Notes: generated by a model from the sequence alone, not told the origin. Positions 45,165-54,990 are shown, numbered from the stretch's first letter. The stretch: 64,000 bases of DNA from an uncultured Tolumonas sp. (GCF_963676665.1 NZ_OY781378.1:124001-188000), one strand, 5' to 3'. Numbers and translations: made by a program.

Positions 45165-45246
45165 ATGTTGGGTTGTTTTATCAATAGCCTGATTTGGGAT
45201 CCCGATAAGTCATGTTATGGATGCGAATATCAGGAGCTAGTGGCAA

Positions 45247-48009
45247 ATGAGAAAGAAAATCGAGCTGGTTAGGTCTGCGGCCTATCTGTTTGTTGGTTGT
45301 GGGTTGGCGAGTGGGGTATTGAGTTCAGCATCGGCGGATGTGGTGACTGATGCGCCTTACTTTGCCCAATGGCCTAAGATCCACAGTGCTATACCCAAAG
45401 ATCAAAAAATGGAACAAAACATCAAGGCGTTGCTCAAGCAAATGACCTTGGAGGAAAAAGTTGGGCAGATGATCCAGCCTGACTTCCGAGAAGTAACACC
45501 AGAAGAAATTACGAAGTACAAGATAGGCTCTGTGCTGAATGGTGGTGGTGGCTGGCCTAACAATAACAAGCATGCATCTGCAGCGGATTGGGCTCATCAG
45601 GCAGACCAATACTGGCTGGCAGCTGAAGCTGGTTTTAAAGGCCGGGGTTTTCGTATTCCATTCATGTGGGCAACGGATGCGGTGCATGGTCATAACAATG
45701 TTTTTGCTGCAACCCTGTTCCCGCACAACATCGGCTTAGGTGCGGCTCGCGACCCTGATCTTATCTTCCGTATTGGACAGGCAACGGCGCGTGAAGTGGC
45801 GGCTACAGGTCTGGATTGGACATTTGCACCAACCGTCGCAGTACCGCGAGATGATCGCTGGGGGCGCACTTACGAGGGCTATTCTGAAGATCCGGCAATT
45901 GTTTATCACTATGCCGGTCAGATGGTTCGTGGCCTGCAAGGCTCGGCCGACGATCTTCGTGGACAGTACCATGTGATTTCCAACGTGAAACATTTTGTGG
46001 GCGATGGTGGCACACGGGATGGCGTCGACCGCGGTCAAAATTTCTATTCTGAAGAAGCACTACGCAATTTGCATGCGATGGGTTATTTCTCCGGCTTGGA
46101 TGCAGGCGCCCAAGTGGTCATGGCATCGTTCAATAGCTGGCAAAATAAGTTAAATCGTGATGTGTTGGCCAATGATAGCGTTGAATACAACGGCAAGTTA
46201 CACGGCAGTCAATATCTGCTCACCGATGTGCTCAAAGGCAAGATGGGTTTTGATGGCCTGATTGTTTCTGATTGGAACGGCCATAGTGAAATTGCCGGAT
46301 GTACCATGGGAAGTTGCTTACCTGCCGTGCTGGCCGGGATCGATATCTTTATGGTCACGGCCCGAAAAGACTGGATGGCATTTCGCCAAAGTCTGCTAGA
46401 TGGCGTGGCTAACCATCAAATACCCATGAGCCGGATTGACGATGCAGTGACTCGTATTCTGCGAGTAAAAATGCGTGCTGGTTTGTGGCAAAAACCGGAA
46501 CCATCGGCTCGCGAGTTGGCGGGTAAACAGCCTGAATTGGGTGCGGCTGAACATAAAGCGCTGGCCCGCGAGGCGGTGAGCAAATCGCTGGTCTTGTTAA
46601 AAAATGAGAAAAACATTCTGCCATTAAATCATAACAGCCGCGTGTTGGTTGTTGGTGGTGCGGCAGATGATTTGGGCAAACAGACCGGTGGATGGAGCCT
46701 CACCTGGCAAGGTACGGAAAACAAACGTGCTGACTTCCCTGGCGCACAAAACATGCTGGATGCGATTCGTAGCACGGTGGGTAAAGATAACGTCTTGGTC
46801 GATGCTAAATCACTCGATCTTAAGACTGCTAAGCCGGATGTGGCCATTATGGTCATGGGGGAAGATCCTTATGCTGAATGGTTTGGTGATATTCCTGACA
46901 ATAAAACACTCGCCTATTCCGAGTTAAAGAGCAGCTATCACGATGATTTGCTGACGTTGAAAAAGTTGAAAGCTGCCGGGATTCCTGTCGTTACCGTGTT
47001 GTTCTCCGGACGCCCTCTGTACGTCAATGAAGAAATCAACTTGTCTTCAGCCTTCGTTGCGGCCTGGTTGCCAGGAACTGAAGCTGAAGGGATCACTGAT
47101 GTCTTATTCAAAAATGATAAGAATCAGGTTGCACATGACTTCCAAGGCCGTCTCTCTTTCTCTTGGCCATTCCTGAAGTGTGCGACCACGATCAATCGTA
47201 CACCAAAAAATATTCCGGACTGGAAACGCCCAAGTTTTGAGCAAGACCCTAAAGGCCCTATGGCGCCACTGTTCCCTTATGGCTATGGCCTCAGCTATAA
47301 ACAGGCATCACCGGTAGCCGCTCGGGTCAGCAACTTGGATGCGCTTCCTTTGGATGATCGCAAGTTTGGTTGTAACGAATCTGACCCTGCTAAGTTGGCT
47401 GCCGCCGATAAAGTCATGGAGTTGTTTGGACCAAAAGCAAGCGAAGAACACCGACTGCGGATGGGTGACGCCAGTAACTGGACGGGGACAGAAGTTTCAG
47501 GGAACAGCATAACTGAAATGAAGTTCATCAAGGTGCAGCCTATTGACTACCTTCGCCAGCAAGATGCACGAGCAGTGACATTTATGGGTGAGAACAAACC
47601 GGGTGTCGATACTGGCGCGACCATTCAATTGCAGACCACTCAAGTGAAAGGGGCTGATCGTCGCAGCTATCTGAAAGCTAACAGCGAACTGCAAGTCACT
47701 CTGCGTATGCAAGAAGCGCCTGATAGCAATATGTCTTTGGGATTGCAATGTGGCTGGCCTTGTGGAAAAGCTCTTGAAGTTGCTCCTGCTTTGCGTCAAT
47801 TGCCGGTTGGGAAATGGGTTACCCTGAGTTTACCTCTGAGCTGCCTGCAAGATGATATGGATTTTACGAAGGTGAATACGCCGTTCATTTTTGCTACCAG
47901 TGGCAAGGCCCGTCTTGATTTGGCCACTGTCCGCTGGGTGCCTGCAACGTTAGTGCAACCGGGTAAGGATCTGATGCAACTGGATTGTCAGGGTCAGTTA
48001 AAAAAATAA
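45247..48009 (+). CDS. GH3 beta-glucosidase with C-terminal ExoP-like domain, exported
   Basis: This 920-residue protein has a signal peptide (to about Ala30) and a GH3 N-terminal barrel (LEEKVGQMIQPDFREVTPEE; nucleophile Asp342 in LIVSDWNGHSE). The GH3 C-terminal domain (KSLVLLKNEKNILPLNH, FSGRPLYVNEEINLSSAFVAAWLPGTEAEG) follows. About 200 final residues form a galactose-binding-like ExoP-type domain (LGLQCGWPCGKALEVAPALR ... WVTLSLPLSCL). It probably frees glucose from cello- or laminari-oligosaccharides in the periplasm. AGGAG lies 10 bases before the ATG. Confidence 0.92.
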   Translation: MRKKIELVRSAAYLFVGCGLASGVLSSASADVVTDAPYFAQWPKIHSAIPKDQKMEQNIKALLKQMTLEEKVGQMIQPDFREVTPEEITKYKIGSVLNGGGGWPNNNKHASAADWAHQADQYWLAAEAGFKGRGFRIPFMWATDAVHGHNNVFAATLFPHNIGLGAARDPDLIFRIGQATAREVAATGLDWTFAPTVAVPRDDRWGRTYEGYSEDPAIVYHYAGQMVRGLQGSADDLRGQYHVISNVKHFVGDGGTRDGVDRGQNFYSEEALRNLHAMGYFSGLDAGAQVVMASFNSWQNKLNRDVLANDSVEYNGKLHGSQYLLTDVLKGKMGFDGLIVSDWNGHSEIAGCTMGSCLPAVLAGIDIFMVTARKDWMAFRQSLLDGVANHQIPMSRIDDAVTRILRVKMRAGLWQKPEPSARELAGKQPELGAAEHKALAREAVSKSLVLLKNEKNILPLNHNSRVLVVGGAADDLGKQTGGWSLTWQGTENKRADFPGAQNMLDAIRSTVGKDNVLVDAKSLDLKTAKPDVAIMVMGEDPYAEWFGDIPDNKTLAYSELKSSYHDDLLTLKKLKAAGIPVVTVLFSGRPLYVNEEINLSSAFVAAWLPGTEAEGITDVLFKNDKNQVAHDFQGRLSFSWPFLKCATTINRTPKNIPDWKRPSFEQDPKGPMAPLFPYGYGLSYKQASPVAARVSNLDALPLDDRKFGCNESDPAKLAAADKVMELFGPKASEEHRLRMGDASNWTGTEVSGNSITEMKFIKVQPIDYLRQQDARAVTFMGENKPGVDTGATIQLQTTQVKGADRRSYLKANSELQVTLRMQEAPDSNMSLGLQCGWPCGKALEVAPALRQLPVGKWVTLSLPLSCLQDDMDFTKVNTPFIFATSGKARLDLATVRWVPATLVQPGKDLMQLDCQGQLKK

Positions 48010-48030
48010 CGTCTCATTCCAAGTAACGAC

Positions 48031-48060
48031 CCAAGGCACCTTCTGGTGCCTTGGTTTTTT
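48031..48060 (+). terminator. Terminator after the GH3 gene
   Basis: CCAAGGCACC and GGTGCCTTGG form a perfect 10-bp stem with a TTCT loop, followed by TTTTTT. Confidence 0.92.
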
Positions 48061-48102
48061 GATAAAAAACGACGAAATATTGGCTCATGAAAGGAGCAGG
48101 TT

Positions 48103-50082
48103 ATGACAATTTCAATTGTGCAACGTATTCGATTGGGTTTTGTATTTCTCCTGCTGTTATTACTGTTTCTTGGTGTTATCAGTTATGTGAAAACGGCGAC
48201 TATTCATGGCCGGTTTCGCCAGGTCACCGAGGTAGCTACGCCGCTGACATTAAACGCTAGTCGTTTGCGAGAAGCCTTGATGGCCGCTGATCGGGACACC
48301 TTGGCGCACTTAGCGAACTGGGAATTATCTGGTTTTCCTCACTTACGACAGAGTTTTGCTCAAGAGAAAGTGCGTTATGATCAGTATATCCATGAATTTG
48401 CTGCATTGACCTTGGACACTGACAGTACGCAACTGTTGCAGAAAGTAACTCATGAGGCTCCGCAACTCTTTACCATTTCGGAACAATTGATGGGGCTGCA
48501 TGAAGAAGAGGCGACGTTAGCGCACAAGCTATCGCAAATGCGTAGCGACTTTTTACAACTGGACGATAACTATCGTTCAGCGGCGGATTTGTTGCTGCAT
48601 TTTACTGCGACTCAACGCTCTTTACAGAATAAAGCGGAGTTGATCACCAGTGGTATTGCTCGTGACCTGAAGATGATTCAGCGTGCCGATGATAAAACCA
48701 ATCTGCAAGATCTGCAGTCGGTTCTGGCAAAGGATATTGAAATAGCCAATAAGCGGTTGGCGAGGATCGCCGTTCCTGATGATGTAAAAGCCCGATTTAC
48801 CCGGCATGTGCAACGTATCCCACAGTTGGTATTTGGAGAACAAGGGCTCATTGCTGCACTGTCCCGCAATCAGGCGATCAGCCAACAAATGCGGGTCTTA
48901 CAAACAAAACAAGAGGCGTCAGCCAAACAACTCGGATTGGCATTAGACAAACTCATATCCATCAGCAATCAGAGCATGCAAGTTGATAGGAAAAATACGG
49001 ATGCTGCAGTGCAGAGTGCCAGTTTCTGGATTGTGGCGGTTTCATTTTTTTCTGTGCTGGTGGCTTTGCTCATTGCCAGCAACACTGCTCGCAGTATTCA
49101 AATACCTCTGACCCGAATTAATCAAGTTTTAACGTTGATGGCCAACGGTGACATGACACTGCGTATTAACTACCAAGTAAAAAATGAGTTGGGTGAGCTC
49201 GCTAACTCGATTGATCAATTAGCCCACAATACGAATGGATTACTGGTCGAAATTCAAAATGGCTCGGAAGACCTGGTACGAGAGACACAAAATACGTCAG
49301 ATATTAGTGCGTTGGTTAAGACTCGGGTTCAGGAGCAGAAAAAGCAAACTGATCAGGTCGCTGCTGCTATCTCAGAACTTGAATCCAGCGCGACAGAAGT
49401 GGCCCGCTCAAGCGAACATGCTAGAAGTGAAGTCGATTCTGCCAATAGTGAAAGCCAACGGGGCATGAGTATTGTGCTGGAGAATCGGCAGGGGATTGAA
49501 CAGTTAGCCACTGAAATTTCAGCGGCCGTGCTGATTACTCATAAATTAGAAGGTTTCAGTAGCAACATCGGCAACATCTTAGAGGTGATCCGTGGTATTG
49601 CGGAACAAACAAACTTGCTTGCCTTGAACGCCGCGATTGAAGCGGCCCGAGCGGGTGATGCGGGGCGGGGATTTGCTGTGGTCTCTGATGAAGTCAGAGC
49701 ATTGGCAACCCGATCGCAAGGGGCTACGCAAGAAATCCAGAGCATGATCAACAATCTACAAAACTGTAGTAGTGAAGTGGCCGCCGTTATGGCGCGCAGT
49801 CACGAGCAAACTCAGTTGAGCGTGCATCAAACAAGAGAAACCGAACGTGCGCTGGAAAATATTGCCTTGCGTATGAACGCAATTAAAGAGATTGCTGATC
49901 AAGTAGCCTATGCCGCAGAAGAACAAATATCAGTGAGCCAAGGTGTGGCTCAGCATGTGGCCGGTATCGCTGGTGTGGCTTACGAAACGGAACAAGCATC
50001 AATCGCATCGGCAAATAGTAGTGAAGTATTGGCCGAACTTGCTGATCGGCAGCAGGCGCTCATCGCGCGTTTCAAAGTTTAG
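48103..50082 (+). CDS. Methyl-accepting chemotaxis protein
   Basis: This 659-residue receptor has a first TM helix ([20 protein letters not shown]), a periplasmic helical sensor domain of about 270 residues, a second TM near residue 310 ([18 protein letters not shown]), a HAMP domain, and the signalling hairpin [36 protein letters not shown] (given by its key tip residues [11 protein letters not shown]). No CheR-tethering pentapeptide is seen at the end (LIARFKV). GGAG precedes the ATG. The sugar-binding-protein gene starts 10 bp after its stop, so a binding-protein-mediated sugar receptor is inferred. Confidence 0.92.
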   Translation: MTISIVQRIRLGFVFLLLLLLFLGVISYVKTATIHGRFRQVTEVATPLTLNASRLREALMAADRDTLAHLANWELSGFPHLRQSFAQEKVRYDQYIHEFAALTLDTDSTQLLQKVTHEAPQLFTISEQLMGLHEEEATLAHKLSQMRSDFLQLDDNYRSAADLLLHFTATQRSLQNKAELITSGIARDLKMIQRADDKTNLQDLQSVLAKDIEIANKRLARIAVPDDVKARFTRHVQRIPQLVFGEQGLIAALSRNQAISQQMRVLQTKQEASAKQLGLALDKLISISNQSMQVDRKNTDAAVQSASFWIVAVSFFSVLVALLIASNTARSIQIPLTRINQVLTLMANGDMTLRINYQVKNELGELANSIDQLAHNTNGLLVEIQNGSEDLVRETQNTSDISALVKTRVQEQKKQTDQVAAAISELESSATEVARSSEHARSEVDSANSESQRGMSIVLENRQGIEQLATEISAAVLITHKLEGFSSNIGNILEVIRGIAEQTNLLALNAAIEAARAGDAGRGFAVVSDEVRALATRSQGATQEIQSMINNLQNCSSEVAAVMARSHEQTQLSVHQTRETERALENIALRMNAIKEIADQVAYAAEEQISVSQGVAQHVAGIAGVAYETEQASIASANSSEVLAELADRQQALIARFKV

Positions 50083-50091
50083 GAGAATGAT

Positions 50092-51378
50092 ATGTGGAAA
50101 TTGATGAGTGCCCTACTAGTCTGGGGGATCTGCCTTACTGCTGCGGCAGAAGAGTTAGTTCTGGAAACCTGGCGAGTGGATGATGAAGTGTTATGGAAGG
50201 AACGCTTTTTACCTCGTTTTCAAGCCAAATATCCCGATATCACCGTGCGTTTGCAGCCGATCCGTTCGGCTGAATATGAGCAAGGTTTATCCAAACGATT
50301 AGCTGCGGGAAGTGCGGGTGATCTCATCACTTGCCGGCCTTATGACCAATCGCTACAACTGTTTCAACAAGGCCATTTAGTTGATTTGACAGATTTACCG
50401 GGGATGGAGAATTTTCCCCGTTTTGCAAAAGCGGCTTGGCAAACAGATACGGGAGCGCAAACTTTTTGCTTACCGATTGCTTCAGTGATCCAAGGTTTTT
50501 ATTTCAACATAGACATTTTTAAGCAACTTGGATTAACGCCACCTAAAACCCGCGATGAGTTTTTTGCCGTGTTAGAAAAGGTAAAACAGGATGGACGTTA
50601 TCTGCCGCTGGCATTTGCAGCTCATGATAGTTGGGTGGTATCCGAATTGGGATATCAAAATATCGGGCCGAATTATTGGCACGGTGAAGATGGGCGGCTG
50701 GCATTAGTCAATGGTCAGGCCCGGTTTACTGATGCACAATATGTCGATGTGTTTAAAGAGTTATCTCGTTGGGCTCCCTATATTGGCGCTAACCCTGCCG
50801 AGGCAACAGAAAGCCAAGCTGTCGATGCGTTTGCTACAGGCAAGGCTGCCATGATTGTGGCCGGCTCTTGGGCTATTACTTCGTTTACAGGAAAGGTCAA
50901 TTTTGGCGCATTCCCTCCGCCAGTCGCGAATGCTGGTGATGCTTGTTATTTCACTGATCATACAGATATGGGCATTGGTATTAATACGGCCAGTAAACAT
51001 AAGGAAGCGGCGATGAAGCTGGTGGAGTGGATGGCTTCAGCCGAATTTGCTGAGCTATTTTCCAATTCGGTGCCCGGGTTTTTCTCGCTTTCTAACCATT
51101 TTTTTGAATTAAAAGATCCTGTAGCGAAAACCATGATGGGATGGCGAGATACCTGTGATTCTACCATCAGACTGGGGGCCCAATTTTTGTCTCGCGGTCA
51201 GCCATCGTTTACGGATGGATTGGCGGAGGTGACGCAAGCTGTTGTGTTAGGAAAAATGACGCCAGAAGCGGCTGCGGAGCAAATACAACAAGGATTGAAC
51301 ACTTGGTATGTGCCGCAACAAAAACTAAGTTTAAAATCGCAGTCATCCACTAGTCTTAGCAACCCCTCCGCACCTTAA
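50092..51378 (+). CDS. Extracellular sugar-binding protein paired with a chemoreceptor
   Basis: This 428-residue family-1 solute-binding protein has a signal peptide (LMSALLVWGICLTAAAEE) and the binding-protein core (LVLETWRVDDEVLWKERFLPRFQAKYPDI split here as ETWRVDDEVLWKERF and PRFQAKYPDI). GFYFNIDIFKQLGLTPPKT and MIVAGSWAITSF follow. It starts 10 bp after the chemoreceptor (AGGAG before ATG) and no permease or ATPase follows. It probably presents a sugar to the chemoreceptor rather than to a transporter, unless it also feeds the ABC permeases at 56-58 kb. Confidence 0.87.
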   Translation: MWKLMSALLVWGICLTAAAEELVLETWRVDDEVLWKERFLPRFQAKYPDITVRLQPIRSAEYEQGLSKRLAAGSAGDLITCRPYDQSLQLFQQGHLVDLTDLPGMENFPRFAKAAWQTDTGAQTFCLPIASVIQGFYFNIDIFKQLGLTPPKTRDEFFAVLEKVKQDGRYLPLAFAAHDSWVVSELGYQNIGPNYWHGEDGRLALVNGQARFTDAQYVDVFKELSRWAPYIGANPAEATESQAVDAFATGKAAMIVAGSWAITSFTGKVNFGAFPPPVANAGDACYFTDHTDMGIGINTASKHKEAAMKLVEWMASAEFAELFSNSVPGFFSLSNHFFELKDPVAKTMMGWRDTCDSTIRLGAQFLSRGQPSFTDGLAEVTQAVVLGKMTPEAAAEQIQQGLNTWYVPQQKLSLKSQSSTSLSNPSAP

Positions 51379-51425
51379 CTGCAAGGCTCAGTTGGTTAGT
51401 AAATTCAAGCAATTAGCATGTCAAC

Positions 51426-51457
51426 AATCCAGCGCTGGGGGAGCCCGGCGCTGGATT
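51426..51457 (+). terminator. Possible terminator after the sugar-binding-protein gene
   Basis: AATCCAGCGC (51426-51435) pairs with GCGCTGGATT (51448-51457). The stem is strong but no T-run follows. Confidence 0.45.
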
Positions 51458-51640
51458 GATTCCGCTATCTTGGCTTTGTCACTTATTTCTTAAGTAACTC
51501 TCTTCTTTAGTCAGCTGTTCCGTTGCAAATAAAGCGAACCTATACAGTCCCGTCATTTAGAAAGACTTCATTCATACAACCTCACCGCATATTTATTTTC
51601 ATGGGTAACACCCGCTATCGGATTTTAAATACTACGATTT

Positions 51641-51652
51641 GAAATCGATGCC
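51641..51652. promoter_or_regulatory. Half-conserved operator-like site (GAAATCGATGCC)
   Basis: The left half and core match the consensus and the right half does not. It lies 173 bp upstream of the main operator and could be an auxiliary looping site. Confidence 0.35.
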
Positions 51653-51779
51653 TTGATTTTTTTGTTTTTAATATTTTAGATTCACTTGACCCGCAAAATA
51701 TTAAATTAAAAAGAAATGCTTATATAACAATATATTATGTTTTTTATTTTCTCGACCACCAATAACAGATAAATTTATA

Positions 51780-51795
51780 AGTGATCATCATCACA
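51780..51795. promoter_or_regulatory. CRP binding site
   Basis: AGTGATCATCATCACA matches TGTGA-N6-TCACA except for the first base. It is centred about 70 bp before the predicted transcription start (class I). Confidence 0.72.
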
Positions 51796-51813
51796 ATTGC
51801 TTACTTAAGATCG

Positions 51814-51827
51814 TGAAATCGATTTCA
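51814..51827. promoter_or_regulatory. LacI-type operator, locus 2 PTS promoter
   Basis: TGAAATCGATTTCA is a perfect 14-bp palindrome. Its centre lies 28 bp from the centre of the -10 and 33 bp from the CRP centre, nearly the same geometry as locus 1, but with a TCGA rather than ACCGGT core. Confidence 0.75.
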
Positions 51828-51845
51828 AGCATTCTTTGCTCGATC

Positions 51846-51851
51846 TATAGT
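51846..51851 (+). promoter_or_regulatory. Predicted -10 of the locus 2 PTS operon
   Basis: TATAGT is the same hexamer as in locus 1. The weak -35 (TTTCAA) overlaps the operator, which suggests CRP dependence and repressor competition. Confidence 0.6.
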
Positions 51852-51879
51852 GTGGCAACTTAAAAAAAGAGGAATCATC

Positions 51880-52185
51880 ATGAAGAAAATTATGTTGTGT
51901 TGTTCTGCTGGTATGTCGACCAGTTTGTTGGTCAAAAAAATGGTTGTTGAAGCGGAAAAACGAGGTTTGGCAGCGGAGATAAAAGCGTTTGGTGCTTCGG
52001 AGTTTGACGAGCAAATGCCTAACTATCAGGTGGTATTACTGGGACCTCAAATCAAATACATGCAGCCTGATTTGCAGGCGAAAGCGGCGACAAGAGGCAT
52101 CAAGGTTGAACCTATTGGCATGATGGATTACGGCATGCAGCGCGCTGATAAGGTATTGGATTTCGCCTTATCTCTGATCGGTTAA
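51880..52185 (+). CDS. PTS lactose/cellobiose-type subunit EIIB (locus 2)
   Basis: This 101-residue EIIB has the phosphocysteine loop MLCCSAGMSTSLLVKKM (Cys8), identical over this loop to the locus 1 copy. ATG 51880 follows AGAGGA; an upstream GTG at 51850 is rejected. It is first in the operon EIIB-EIIC-GH1-EIIA, which lacks the ROK kinase present at locus 1. Confidence 0.94.
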   Translation: MKKIMLCCSAGMSTSLLVKKMVVEAEKRGLAAEIKAFGASEFDEQMPNYQVVLLGPQIKYMQPDLQAKAATRGIKVEPIGMMDYGMQRADKVLDFALSLIG

Positions 52186-52211
52186 TTACGTTAGCAAAGA
52201 AGAGAAAAACG

Positions 52212-53543
52212 ATGAATTCATTCTATAACATGCTAGTCGGTCTGATTGAACAACGCATCGGCCCATTAGCTGGGAAATTAGGTCAACAGCGTTATGTTCT
52301 GTCTATCCGTGACGGTTTCGTTGCGGCATTACCATTCATGATCGTCGGTAGTTTCATGTTGGTATTCATTTTCCCTCCGATTTCAAATGAAACGACGTGG
52401 GGGTTTGCTCGGGCTTGGCTTGATTTTTCAACCACCTATCGTAATGAGCTCATGTTGCCATTCAACATGAGCATGGGGTTGATGACGATCTTCATTTCTG
52501 TCGGCGTTGCATCAAGTTTAGGTCGTCAGTATTCATTAGATCCCATCACGACTGGGCTACTCTCACTGATGTCATTTATGTTGGTCGCTGCACCCTATAA
52601 AGATGGTGCCATATCGACACAATATTTCTCAGGCCAAGGTATTTTTACTGCGTTGATTTGTTCTATCTATTCAACGGAAGTTTATGCCTGGCTAAAGCGC
52701 AACAACATTACTATCCGTTTGCCGTCTCAGGTGCCAACGGGGGTCGCGCGCTCTTTTGAAGTACTAATTCCTGTTCTGGCGATTATTTTAACTTTGCATC
52801 CATTGAATCTGTGGCTGCAACATACTACGGGTATGATTCTGCCAGAAGCAATCATGCATATGCTTAAACCACTGGTTGCTGCTTCTGATAGTTTGCCGGC
52901 TGTGTTACTGGCGCTTCTGGTTTGTCAGGTGCTGTGGTTTGCGGGTATTCATGGCACCATGATTGTAACAGGCATCATGAACCCATTCTGGTTGGCAAAT
53001 TTAGCTGCGAACCAAGCTGCACTGGCTGCTGGCCAACCAATTCCTCATACTTTCTTGCCTGCTTTCTGGGATCATTTTCTGTTTATCGGTGGTGTTGGCT
53101 CTACTTTACCACTGGCATTTCTGCTTATGCGCAGCCGGGCTGTACATCTGCGGACTATTGCTCGTATGGGCGTGGTGCCTGGTTTGTTCAACATCAACGA
53201 ACCAATCTTATTTGGTGCCCCGATCATCATGAATCCTATCTTTTTCCTGCCATTTATCCTGATCCCAATGGTCAATGCGGTTCTGGCTTGGTTTGCGGTT
53301 AAATTTGATTTGGTGGCTAAAGTTGTCATGTTGACGGCGTGGACGACACCAGCTCCTATTGGCGCTGCATGGTCTACCAATTGGGCATTAAGTCCGGTCA
53401 TTATGTGCTTCATCTGTATGGCCGTTGCTGCGTTGATGTATTACCCATTCGTGCGCGCTTATGAAAAAACGCTGCTGCAACAGGATGCAGAGAATGCTCC
53501 AGTAGAAGACGAAGAAGTGAACGCGACACCGAGTCAGGCTTAA
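52212..53543 (+). CDS. PTS lactose/cellobiose-type subunit EIIC (locus 2)
   Basis: This 443-residue permease is strongly similar along its length to the locus 1 EIIC (SIRDGFVAALPFMIVGSFML, WFAGIHGTMIVTGIMNPFW, FNINEPILFGAPIIMNP). It has about ten hydrophobic segments and an acidic, variable tail. It imports and phosphorylates beta-glucosides with EIIB (26 bp upstream) and EIIA. A small GGCTGC/GCAGCC stem lies in the 57-bp gap before the glucosidase. Confidence 0.94.
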   Translation: MNSFYNMLVGLIEQRIGPLAGKLGQQRYVLSIRDGFVAALPFMIVGSFMLVFIFPPISNETTWGFARAWLDFSTTYRNELMLPFNMSMGLMTIFISVGVASSLGRQYSLDPITTGLLSLMSFMLVAAPYKDGAISTQYFSGQGIFTALICSIYSTEVYAWLKRNNITIRLPSQVPTGVARSFEVLIPVLAIILTLHPLNLWLQHTTGMILPEAIMHMLKPLVAASDSLPAVLLALLVCQVLWFAGIHGTMIVTGIMNPFWLANLAANQAALAAGQPIPHTFLPAFWDHFLFIGGVGSTLPLAFLLMRSRAVHLRTIARMGVVPGLFNINEPILFGAPIIMNPIFFLPFILIPMVNAVLAWFAVKFDLVAKVVMLTAWTTPAPIGAAWSTNWALSPVIMCFICMAVAALMYYPFVRAYEKTLLQQDAENAPVEDEEVNATPSQA

Positions 53544-53600
53544 GTATTACTGGCTGCGGGCAATATACGGCTTGCAGCCGGATTTAATGAGGAAAGGTTA

Positions 53601-54980
53601 ATGCAATATAAATTCCCTGAGGGGTTTTGGTGGGGAAGCGCGTCCTCAGCAGCTCAATCAGAAGGCGCAGCAACACAGGGTGGTAAAGCGCCAACAATCT
53701 GGGATCACTGGTTTAAAACGGAACCAAATCGTTTTCACAATCAGATTGGCCCTGCTGATACCTCAATGTTTTATGAGCGATATAAAGACGATATTGCGCT
53801 TATGGAGCAAATCGGACACAACAGTTTCCGAACCTCCATTTCTTGGGCTCGTTTGATGCCGGATGGTGAAAACATTAACCAAGAAGCGGTTGCCTTCTAT
53901 AACAATGTGATTGATGAGTTATTAGCGAAAGGCATCAAACCATTTATTGGGCTCTTTCATTTTGATATGCCGATGTATTGGCAAGAGCAGGGTGGATGGG
54001 AAAATCGAGCCACCGTTGATGCTTACGCTGAATACGCGGAAATCTGTTTCAACCTGTTTGGCGATCGGGTTGCTTGTTGGATGACATTCAATGAGCCGGT
54101 CGTGGTCGTGGAAGGGGGGTATCTATATGACTTCCATTACCCGAATCAGGTCGATTTCAAACGCGCAGCACAAGTGGCTTATCACATGATGCTGGCGCAC
54201 AGTTCTGCCGTGAAACGTTACCGTGCGCTCTCATTGTCTGGCAAGATCGGGATTGTATTGAATCTGACGCCATCCTATCCGCGGTCTTCAAACCCTGCAG
54301 ACTTGAAAGCTTCGTTTGCTGCTGATTTGTTCTTCAATCGCGCATTCCTTGATCCTGCTGTGAAAGGTTGTTATCCAGAAGAGCTCATCGAAATTCTTCG
54401 TGAATATGACCAGCTACCAGAATGCAGAGAGGGTGATAAGGAATTATTGGCTGCAGGAAAAATTGATTTGCTGGGTATTAACTATTACCAACCTCGCAGA
54501 GTTCAGGCGAGGATGACAGCAATTAATCCGTGCGCACCATTTATGCCTGATTTCTTTTTTGAAAACTATGAAATGCCAGGCCGAAAGATGAACCCATACC
54601 GGGGTTGGGAAATATATGAACGTGGTATTTACGACATATTAACCAATCTGCGTGACAACTATGGAAATATTCCAAGTTATATATCTGAAAACGGTATGGG
54701 TGTTGAAGGTGAACACCGTTTCATCGCAGAAGATGGTCAGGTGAAAGATGATTACCGCATCGATTTTATTCGAGGACATCTTGAATGGATTCACTCTGCG
54801 ATTTCCGAGGGCTGTAACTGCCGTGGTTATCATCTTTGGACATTTATTGATAACTGGTCCTGGATGAATGCATATAAGAACCGTTATGGCTTTATTAGTC
54901 TGGATCTGGCAACTCAGAAACGGACAGTCAAAAAGAGCGGTGAATGGTTTGCGCAGGTTTCATTGAATAACGGGTTTTAA
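53601..54980 (+). CDS. 6-Phospho-beta-glucosidase, GH1 (locus 2)
   Basis: This 459-residue cytoplasmic GH1 enzyme has acid/base Glu165 in MTFNEPVVVVEGG and nucleophile Glu363 in YISENGMGVEG. NWSWMNAYKNRYG carries the Ser typical of phospho-sugar GH1 enzymes. It is a close paralogue of the gene at 34190. AGGAAAGG precedes the ATG. It splits phosphorylated beta-glucosides delivered by the adjacent PTS. Confidence 0.93.
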   Translation: MQYKFPEGFWWGSASSAAQSEGAATQGGKAPTIWDHWFKTEPNRFHNQIGPADTSMFYERYKDDIALMEQIGHNSFRTSISWARLMPDGENINQEAVAFYNNVIDELLAKGIKPFIGLFHFDMPMYWQEQGGWENRATVDAYAEYAEICFNLFGDRVACWMTFNEPVVVVEGGYLYDFHYPNQVDFKRAAQVAYHMMLAHSSAVKRYRALSLSGKIGIVLNLTPSYPRSSNPADLKASFAADLFFNRAFLDPAVKGCYPEELIEILREYDQLPECREGDKELLAAGKIDLLGINYYQPRRVQARMTAINPCAPFMPDFFFENYEMPGRKMNPYRGWEIYERGIYDILTNLRDNYGNIPSYISENGMGVEGEHRFIAEDGQVKDDYRIDFIRGHLEWIHSAISEGCNCRGYHLWTFIDNWSWMNAYKNRYGFISLDLATQKRTVKKSGEWFAQVSLNNGF

Positions 54981-54990
54981 GGAGTAGTTA

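Larger units (their letters stand above)
44648..45246. other. 599-bp AT-rich divergent control region, GH9 / GH3
   Basis: No gene is seen here. Four operator-like sites lie in it: GAAATCGATTTC (44743), GATATCGATTTC (44868), GATGTCGATTTC (45020) and GCAATCGATTTC (45153). The spacing suggests separate control of the two divergent genes, possibly with looping. Confidence 0.65.
51379..51879. other. 501-bp control region before the locus 2 PTS operon
   Basis: No gene is seen here. It contains a hairpin (51426), a half-conserved operator GAAATCGATGCC (51641-51652), a very AT-rich tract (about 51655-51780), a CRP site (51780), a perfect operator (51814) and a TATAGT -10 (51846). Confidence 0.6.

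Noticed and set aside
54755-54770. ATCGATTTT inside the second phospho-beta-glucosidase gene as an extra operator
   Set aside because: It encodes the conserved residues RIDFI and lacks the palindromic left arm; probably a codon coincidence.
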